Below are positions 56,883-64,000 of a stretch of 64,000 bases of DNA, piece by piece. Each line of letters begins with the position of its first letter. Position 1 is the first letter of the stretch. The notes under the pieces were generated by a model. That model had not been told where the DNA came from and searched no databases. It worked only from the letters and a program-made list of their open reading frames with translations. This DNA comes from Turnera subulata. Taxonomy: Eukaryota; Streptophyta; Magnoliopsida; Malpighiales; Passifloraceae. The DNA lies in assembly GCA_028386065.3 (NCBI GenBank), contig JAKUCV010007788.1, positions 134,717 to 198,716 of the forward strand. Direction: 5' to 3'. The position numbers and the translations under genes were made by a program.

Positions 56883-59800
56883 TGTAATGAATCGGGTAAA
56901 ATTTCCGTGATTTTTACCAAGTTATTTTAACTTTTACTATGGTTGATAAAAATTTTTATCGCGGTCAATCAAGGATTTTACCAATCCGAGTTATTTTTCA
57001 ATATTTTCATTATTACTGTGACTACTCTCAAAATTATTATTACTGTTATTATTTTTACCAATAGTAATTTTAATCTCCTAATCAACATTAGTAGTAATAA
57101 TATCATTATTTTGCTATGATATTTTTTGTTACAATAATTTACTGATTATAATTTAAAAAGAAATTTCATCTTTTATTTCTATGATATTTAATAAATTAAT
57201 CTTTGGAGATTTATTTTTAATTTTATAAACCTTGCTTATGTTTTACAAAGATTAAGTTAAAATATTAAACACAAGGTTTGCTGTAACAACCCATGTAATT
57301 TTGCATTTTTACCAGTACCGAAAATAATTTTTATACAGTAATTTACCATTAAAATTAATCTTGGGTAATTAATTAATGGTAATTCGTGCATCGGATTTCG
57401 AAACCGTGCCCTATCCCGCGTTCGGGATTTTTTTGCGGATTTTACGGACCAAAGTTGGGATTTTTCGGGTCCATAAATCTTCAGAAAAGTCGGGTTTATC
57501 CTCGAGTTAACGGACCAGAAATAAAGGTAAGGAGATTTATTTGATATTTTCTGGTCCAGGCGGATCACACCTCACATGTTGCACAATACCACATAATTGA
57601 TGCAGCTCAATTATTCAGCCGCCTTCTCTTGTGACACCTGTGAACTGCTTGTCTAACCCGTGTTTTACCAGTACTTCTGCATGCCTATTTAATCAGTGTT
57701 TCTTCTGCTTCCATGCACCATACACCACCTTCTTCTTACTGCCAGTATCACCTTCATCACCTTCTGCAAAAACTCTGCAAACACAAACCACCCAGTACTC
57801 TTTCCCCTTCACAAAGAATAAAATAAAAAAAGGGGAAACATAACACCATCAACCAACCAGGAGTTGCCACATCATCACCAACTAAACACCACCGTCACCT
57901 TCTCTTCCTCCTCGCCTCCTCATCACTATTCACGAGGAAGTAACCCGAGCCGCCTCACACTCCACCGCCCTCACTAACACCCATCCCATGCCGTTGCCGT
58001 TCGAGCGCGACCTTCGCCGCCCGATCCCGTTGCTCGACCCGCCGCCTACGGCCAGGGACCCGACAACCCGCTCTCCATTTCTCCGTCACCGCCGACGCTG
58101 CATCCTCCCTCGCGTCTTCCTTTCCTCGCCGCCGTCTTCCACGATGCCACGCCATCAGACTCGCCACCGTTGCAGGTGAGGTGCAGACCCACGGGTTGAA
58201 GGCGACCCGGATGGGTCGAGTCTGACCCGTTTCTACAGGTTGGATCGAGGCATGGGTTGGGCTGACTTCGGAGTTGGGCCGGTTAATCTGGACTAAGGCC
58301 CCAGGCTGGGCTGACCTTGGGTTTGTTTCTAGGTTGGCTCAAATTGTTAAGGGCTGGCCCAGTTCCTTTTAAAAAAAAAAGTTTTTATACAAAAAAATAA
58401 TAATTATACTTCTCGAAAATAAGAATAAAATAAGGATATATATATATATATTCTGAAAAATAAATATTTTGATATATTAATTCCTGAAAAATATAATACT
58501 TGTTATATATTACTATTTTGGGAAATCAAAATAATTATAATATGATTTGTATCCTTTAGGAAAAAAAAGGGATATATACATTATAGAAATATTTTGGAAA
58601 ATATATATGCTATTATTTTCTGGAAAAATTATTATATGGTAAATACCTTTGATATTTGCAACGATAATTGCTTTTGGGAAAAGATATATATATGTACGTT
58701 ATCATTTTCAGAAAATATAATTATATTTTCATATGATATGATAAATAATTATTTTTATGAAAAATACTTTGGAAAGGAATATCAAAATATAATATTGGAA
58801 TAATACCCGGATAGTATATATTATTTTGACTTGGAATTAAATGGTAAATGATGATGATAACGGAACATAACCGGAGACGACAACCGAGCCGGCTAGCATT
58901 TTATTTTACGGTTACAGTACTAATTGTCATTTGCATATCATTTGCTGTGCATCTTATGTATGCATATTATGTGTTGTATAGGAGTCGATACCGTGCAGTT
59001 CAGCGAGGAACCAACTTTGGAACTTTTGGTGAAAACCAGAGTTAATAACAGGCCAATGTGAGGTTGCATATACGTCATTCCACCCGTGATAGCAGGGATG
59101 GTTGGTTTTGGAACTATATAGGTTCCGTTGCATCTAATGGTTATTGTTGTTGATATCTTTGTGATATTTGTTGTGAGGATGGATAACCCTTGATATGTTG
59201 CCTGTAATACTTCGTGTGCTTGTTGTTTGATTGAACTGCTGAGATGCTCATTGTTGGTTATTTGACTATTGTGATTATTGCTATTGAGGTTGTTGGACTG
59301 TGTTGTCGATTCTTGGTTATTATGTTGAGATTGATGTTGGACTGTTGACTATGAATAATTGGGAAAAGGATAAAGGATAATGGAATGGAAATTGGGAAAG
59401 TGAATTGAGATGATGATTTAATTGTCACGTGGAAAGTAGTGGTACGACCCGATGATTTGAAAATTAATTTTGGGATGCTATGGTCGGTTACCTGGTTTTG
59501 GGATGTTGATCCCGGTTGTTCTTTGGGTTGCTGAATCCGGTATGATAATTTTGGGTTGTTGAACCCGGTATGATAATTTTGGGTTGTTGAACCCGGTATG
59601 GTTATTTTGGGATGTTGATCCCGGTATGGTTATTTTGGGTTGTTGAACCCGGTATGATAATTTTGGGTTTTGAACCCGGTATGGTTATTTTGGGATGTTG
59701 ATCCCGGTATAGTTATTTTGGGTTGTTGAACCCGGTATGGTAATTTTGGGTTGTTGAACCCGGAATGATTGTTATTTTGGGACGTGGTCCCGGTATGGTA

Positions 59801-61000
59801 AGATTTGGTATGGTTCTCTTTGACCTGGCATCCGGAATTAATTGATAACCTGGTACGACCCTAGCTTGTCCAATGACGGGGCCCGAAAGATAAAATTGGT
59901 AATAATAATAATTAAAGATGTTCTTTTAGCCTGGTTCAATCTTGATTAAGATGTGCTCTTGCTTTGATGTACTATGATGTGATATGTTCATTGCATGATG
60001 ACTCATGATCATACCCTGAGAGGTTGTCAGTCCTGTGCTTAGTCGGTTGACCGTGGACGGCATAGGTTGCCGGTTATGGGTTTTAGCTGCTGTCGTTGGT
60101 CGTGAGAAGTCTATTGTTATTGGCATCGGTTGCCAATTGTCCTTTGATTGTTGTCAGCTTCTTATGATGATTGTCAGATGAGTATCACTTTCGTTTTCGA
60201 TCGGATATTGAGTATTTTTGTTGTTGTGGTGACTGCTGATGCCGTGTTGTGTTGTGACTCTACCCGAGGACTGGTTTGCGATGTTGATTGGGTATGGTCC
60301 GTGCTGGTTGCCGGCTACCCGGTGAGTGAGGCTCACGTGATTTGAGATTTTTTGGTACCGGGTTAGGAGATCAGCAAGCACAGTAGCGGTATGTTACCAT
60401 ACGATGAGGAACCTCAGTTGAGTATAGTCTGTCAGGACTAGAGTATGTGTTGTATAGTCTGTTGAGACTGGGTCGGTTACCCAGCTTGTGGTTGAGTTGA
60501 AGTGTCCTAGTAGGGAACTTGTGTATGGTACAGTCAGTATTAGATGGTCAGTGCATAGTCGATGGGGTGGACATTTGCATAGTCCGCATTGTTCTTTGTG
60601 ACTGTATTTGTTCAGAGTTCTGTTCACTACTTGTATGCCGTATTAATTTTCTATGTTTATCATGAGTTATGTGTCGGTGAGATTATGGAGAATCTCACCC
60701 CTCACCTGCCCCATCGGCAGGCTACGTTGTTCTTTGTGCAGGAATGCACCATGGCAGGCTGCGACGCACCTCTCGGGCAGGACTCGGATCCATTAGTTGC
60801 ATCGTGCTTTGCATATGTTGATATTGAGTTTATAAATGCTTCCGCTGTGCTGTTGATGTTGAGATACCCGAGGTCGGGTGATTGTTGTTATATTGGGCCG
60901 TTGGGCCGGATTTTCTGTTGAATACACTATTTGTGCCACGTGTCGGCACTGTTGTTCAGTAATTACTGTATGTTGGGTAAATTCAGGTCGGGGTGTTTCA
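56883..61000 (+). repeat. Y-b 3' LTR (4118 bp)
   Basis: It is homologous throughout to 51436-55540, with a few percent difference by eye. The hairpin array is longer (59500-59791, about eleven units), and the C-rich zone lacks about 50 bp near 58156. A short ORF at 58848-59045 with a hydrophobic stretch seems fortuitous. Confidence 0.9.
59500..59791 (+). repeat. Hairpin tandem array in Y-b 3' LTR
   Basis: The 28-bp units alternate GGGAT/ATCCC and GGGTT/AACCC stems with GTTG loops. The final stem is GGGAC/GTCCC (59779-59791), whereas the partner LTR has GGGAT/GTCCC. Confidence 0.9.
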
Positions 61001-61005
61001 GTCAC

Positions 61006-61964
61006 CGTTTTCTTTTTCTGAGTGGTTCCCCACGTAGGAGTACGTTTACTACTCAAGTAGTCAACCTTGAAATTTCTAACATTCACTATACTTGTCTTTT
61101 GACTGGTTTAGCCACAACCTTTTAAAAGTTTTTTTCCTAGGCTTGGCCTACTTTCAACACTTCTAGTGGTTCGGATGTATGCAAGCATATTGTTTTCGCA
61201 AGAGAAGAAGTTAGGCAAGCTTAGTTTCGATTGGGTGATATAAATGATACAATCACCAGGTGGTGATAAATTAAGGAGCACACAGACAATTATACTGCAG
61301 ATATGAGTCTCTTAAGAAGGACGATAAATCCTTAAAAATCTAGGATGAGGTGATTCCCGACCCATGGCACATATGTCGGCATCAACATCTACTCCATCAA
61401 ATTTGGATGTTCTTCTTTTCGTTAGTTTTTCTTTAGTTCCTAAAGATTCACCAACAAGGGGCATCTATGAACACCCCAAATTTGATCCACTAATATTTCA
61501 TTTAATTGGATTGTATATGTATTTTTATCTGTGGATTAATGAGATGATTTGATCCTAGGGTGAAATTTGTTTATAATTTAATTTAGTGAAATATTAATAT
61601 TTTTATTATTTTTAGATTTTTGTGTATTTAGCTTGGAATTATTGAGATGATTTAATACTGAGTTTAAATATATTTAAGGTCTGAGATTAATAAAAATATG
61701 GGTTTTTTTTGTATTTAGGTTTTTTTATTTATTTTGGACCCTTTTGAGATGATTTTGGATTTTAAATAAATAAGAGTTTGAACCAATGGAATGTGAACCC
61801 TCTAGCAATCTTAGCCCATCAAAAACACTAGACTTAGCAACTAATTAACTCTGAATTTTCGTCCAAAATTCGGATTAATTTTTTTCCTTAAGTGTTTTTC
61901 TTATTTATGGTATATAGAGTGGCGTGGAGAAGAGGTAAGAACAGATTAGGTAGGGGTGAGAATA
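61006..61964 (+). mobile_element. Tat-like 3' UTR and LTR start (fragment Z3)
   Basis: TAGGATGAGGTGATTCC (61346) and the following AGTTCCTAAAGATTCACCAAC match the 3' end of the Z1 interior. TATGAACACCCCAAATTTGA from 61466 matches the Z LTR start, with TG changed to TA. The LTR ends prematurely at the inverted Y LTR. No coding part is present. Confidence 0.65.
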
Positions 61965-63620
61965 TGAGACGCCCCGACCCGTTTTTACCAGCCTCAGTAA
62001 ACACGTGCCGGAACTGTACAACAGTAAATACAACACGAGACACGGCCAACGGCCCAATCAATGAATATAACAGAGAAACCGGCCCAACGGCCCAATGTAA
62101 TAAAGAAAACATCAGAAATCTGGCCCTTTGGCCCAACATCAAAACATATCACCCAAACCCGGGAACCTAAATCATAGCACAGCGAAAGCAAATATAATCT
62201 CAAGACACCATATGCAAAACCTGATGCAATCTAATGGATCCGAGTCCTGTCCGAGGGTACACTGCAGCTTCCCATGTATGTTCTTGTACTCAGCACAAAT
62301 CAAACTACGTGACCAATAACATTTATATACATAAGCAAATATACATATATATGCAACCAATAACAACCAAGTCACAATTGAACACCAAACTCAAATTCAC
62401 GTATGAGGATATCATACCACAAAGTCAAAAGAGCAATCACAATCAAAACAAAAAACAATATCACCAAACAGAAACAACATTACTAAAAAAAATATATCAT
62501 CTCGAGTAACATTGACAACAACGATGAGACTCCACATCTCCACACCCGACTAGGTCAAACCATGAAATCTCCTAATACTAAACTTCCAAGTTAATATAAT
62601 TAGTTTTCTCCAAAAGAACCCCATATCACGAAACAAGAGTTGGTCGTGCCGCGGAGAAAAGAACAACACAGGACCGCTACGGGTCCAAATCAAATCACAG
62701 GCCGTTACGGGCCAAACCATAATCAAAGGGTCATTACGGACCCAAACTACCGCCTCTGGCCGTACCAAAATCCAATCCTCAGATATCACTGGGCCTGTCG
62801 CAGGATAAGCTAGGGTCGTACCTGGTTATCAACCTGTTTCTGGTGCCAGATCAAAACAGAACCCGGGATCAACATCCCAATAACAAATCTCAAGGATCAA
62901 CATCTCAATAACAATCTCAGGGATCAACATCCCAATCAAACCGGGATCAACATCCCAAGGATCAACATCCTTATCAATTCATTCATAATAATCAATTCAA
63001 CAAAACTCCAAATGTCCCACAACTCAATTCATTCAACCTATACTCAATAAACAGACTGATCCACTATCAACAGACCAACAACAAATCATAATAATGATCA
63101 TAAGCCTCGAGTAACCCAATAGTTCAGAATATCATCATTCTAGAATAACTTCCCAAGAAATCAAACCTAGACCACAACTAACAGACCAAACCTCTGCTAA
63201 CAGCCCAACAACAACCATAACAAACTCAACAGAAGCAATAGTTCTAACAACATCAATGACAGCAACAATCAACTTAATTCTCACAACAAACCATTCACAG
63301 CCACAAAAGCAATATCATACCAGCAAATATCATACATAGTGAACAAACAGCGACTTGATATTATGGGCAGTATATAAATAATTACTTATCCTCACCTTAG
63401 CCGATTATCAATTATGGAATTGCCCAACAGATTCCAAGTTCGGTTCCTCAGGTAACTGCTCGTTATCGACTCCTATATAACAAATAATAAATATGCTCAC
63501 ATAAGATGCATAGTAATTGATATGCCATAATATGTTGTACCGGAAAATAAATATCAAACCGACTCGGTTATATTTTCTTTATCATCGTCATAACGTTTTT
63601 AATTTTTTCAAGTGTCAAAA
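61965..63620 (-). repeat. Family-Y LTR, inverted partial copy (Y-c)
   Basis: On the minus strand it ends CGGGTCGGGGCGTCTCA at 61965 and contains the Y blocks in order, including GGGAT/ATCCC hairpins (62865-62878, 62920-62933, 62943-62956) and AAGGAT/ATCCTT (62957-62972). The 5' part of the LTR is missing beyond 63620. Confidence 0.75.
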
Positions 63621-64000
63621 TGTAACAGCCCGGGTAAAAATTTTGGATTTTTACCGGACTGTAAAAGTCTATTTACCGTGATTTACTGTTGAATTAATCT
63701 TGGGTAATTAATTCAAGGTAAATCGGGAGTCGTTTTTCGAAACCGAGCATTTTCCCGCGCTCGTGATTTTCCCGTGGATTTTCCGGAACTAAGTTGGTAT
63801 TTTTCGGGTTTCGGAATTTCTCGGAAAATCACACCGGAAAATAACAAAGGAGGTATCGGTTATTTTCTGGTCCGGATCGGATTCGCCCGTAATGCAGACG
63901 AATCGTATTATTTGATGTTCACATGAGTAATAGTAAAAAAAAAGTTTATAAAAGAAGAAGCAGCAGCCGGTGGAGGGAAAGAAGAGGTGAAGAAAAAAAA
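63621..64000 (+). repeat. Start of another Y-like LTR (Y-d), cut by window end
   Basis: TGTAACAGCCCGGG begins here and the next 300 bp resemble 51832-52130 (GGGTAATTAATT, CCCGCG, TATTTTCTGGTCC). It lies head to tail against the inverted Y-c. Its end is outside the window. Confidence 0.65.

Larger units (their letters stand above)
51436..61000 (+). mobile_element. Element Y-b: complete non-coding LTR retrotransposon
   Basis: LTRs at 51436-55540 and 56883-61000 flank a 1342-bp interior, and GTCAC is duplicated on both sides (51431-51435 and 61001-61005). The ends TGTAATGA and GGGTGTTTCA match the style of X. The interior has no gag or pol. It ends with GGGGACGAAATTCC and AAGGAGGGTAGAA, the chromovirus-type tract. 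This is the second family here with giant LTRs and a coding-free interior, so it must depend on proteins from another element. The Y-a pieces, 61965-63620 and 63621-64000 belong to the same broad family. Confidence 0.92.

Noticed and set aside
58848..59045. Short ORF with a hydrophobic, membrane-like stretch
   Set aside because: It lies in a non-coding LTR, is not open in the other LTR, and its composition follows from AT-rich DNA.

Overview
This is nuclear DNA of a flowering plant, probably a eudicot. It is mostly nested, decayed LTR retrotransposons of the Ty3 type (Athila-, Tat/Ogre- and chromovirus-like) plus Copia solo LTRs, an L1-type LINE, SINEs and MITEs. Only one intact host gene is visible: a single-exon B3-domain transcription factor of the NGATHA group at 45341-46804 on the minus strand.

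Left part (1-31447). Positions 1-5648 are the 3' half of an Athila-like element, with a broken ORF, polypurine-type motifs and a 3' LTR. It abuts a fragment of a long LTR of family Y (5649-26601). Two elements with perfect 5-bp target-site duplications (TSDs) split that LTR: X (6219-14195, TSD ATAAC), with 3.0-3.5 kb LTRs around a 1.45 kb non-coding interior, and Z1 (14368-26246, TSD GCATA), a Tat/Ogre-like element without pol. Z1 has a tRNA-Arg primer-binding site, one broken sense ORF and a broken antisense gene with a plant mobile domain (PMD). A solo LTR with TSD GATGA interrupts Z1. A second Tat-like element, Z2, lies inverted at about 26602-31447.

Middle (31448-45340). This part holds a SIRE-like Copia solo LTR and an inverted partial copy, a 62-bp minisatellite, two tRNA-derived SINE-like segments, a dead 7.2-kb LINE (35126-42359) carrying later insertions, and MITEs at 37936, 43137 and 43736 with matching TSDs.

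Right part (45341-64000). The NGATHA-like gene and its upstream region are followed by about 3.7 kb of AT-rich intergenic DNA. A complete family-Y element (51436-61000, TSD GTCAC) comes next, with 4.1-kb LTRs and a 1.34-kb non-coding interior. Then come a Tat 3' end (61006-61964), an inverted partial Y LTR (61965-63620) and the start of another Y-like LTR (63621-64000).

The most striking signal is structural. Several unrelated elements carry series of short perfect hairpins whose loop sequence is nearly constant while both stem arms change together. The main cases are the Z1 3' untranslated region (22329-24563), the Y LTRs (54116-54324, 59500-59791, 62865-62972, 6121-6179), 33304-33427, and a repeated palindrome in the Athila-like element. 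This pattern looks like selection or copying at the level of RNA or DNA structure. All coordinates were read by eye and no alignment or database search was run.
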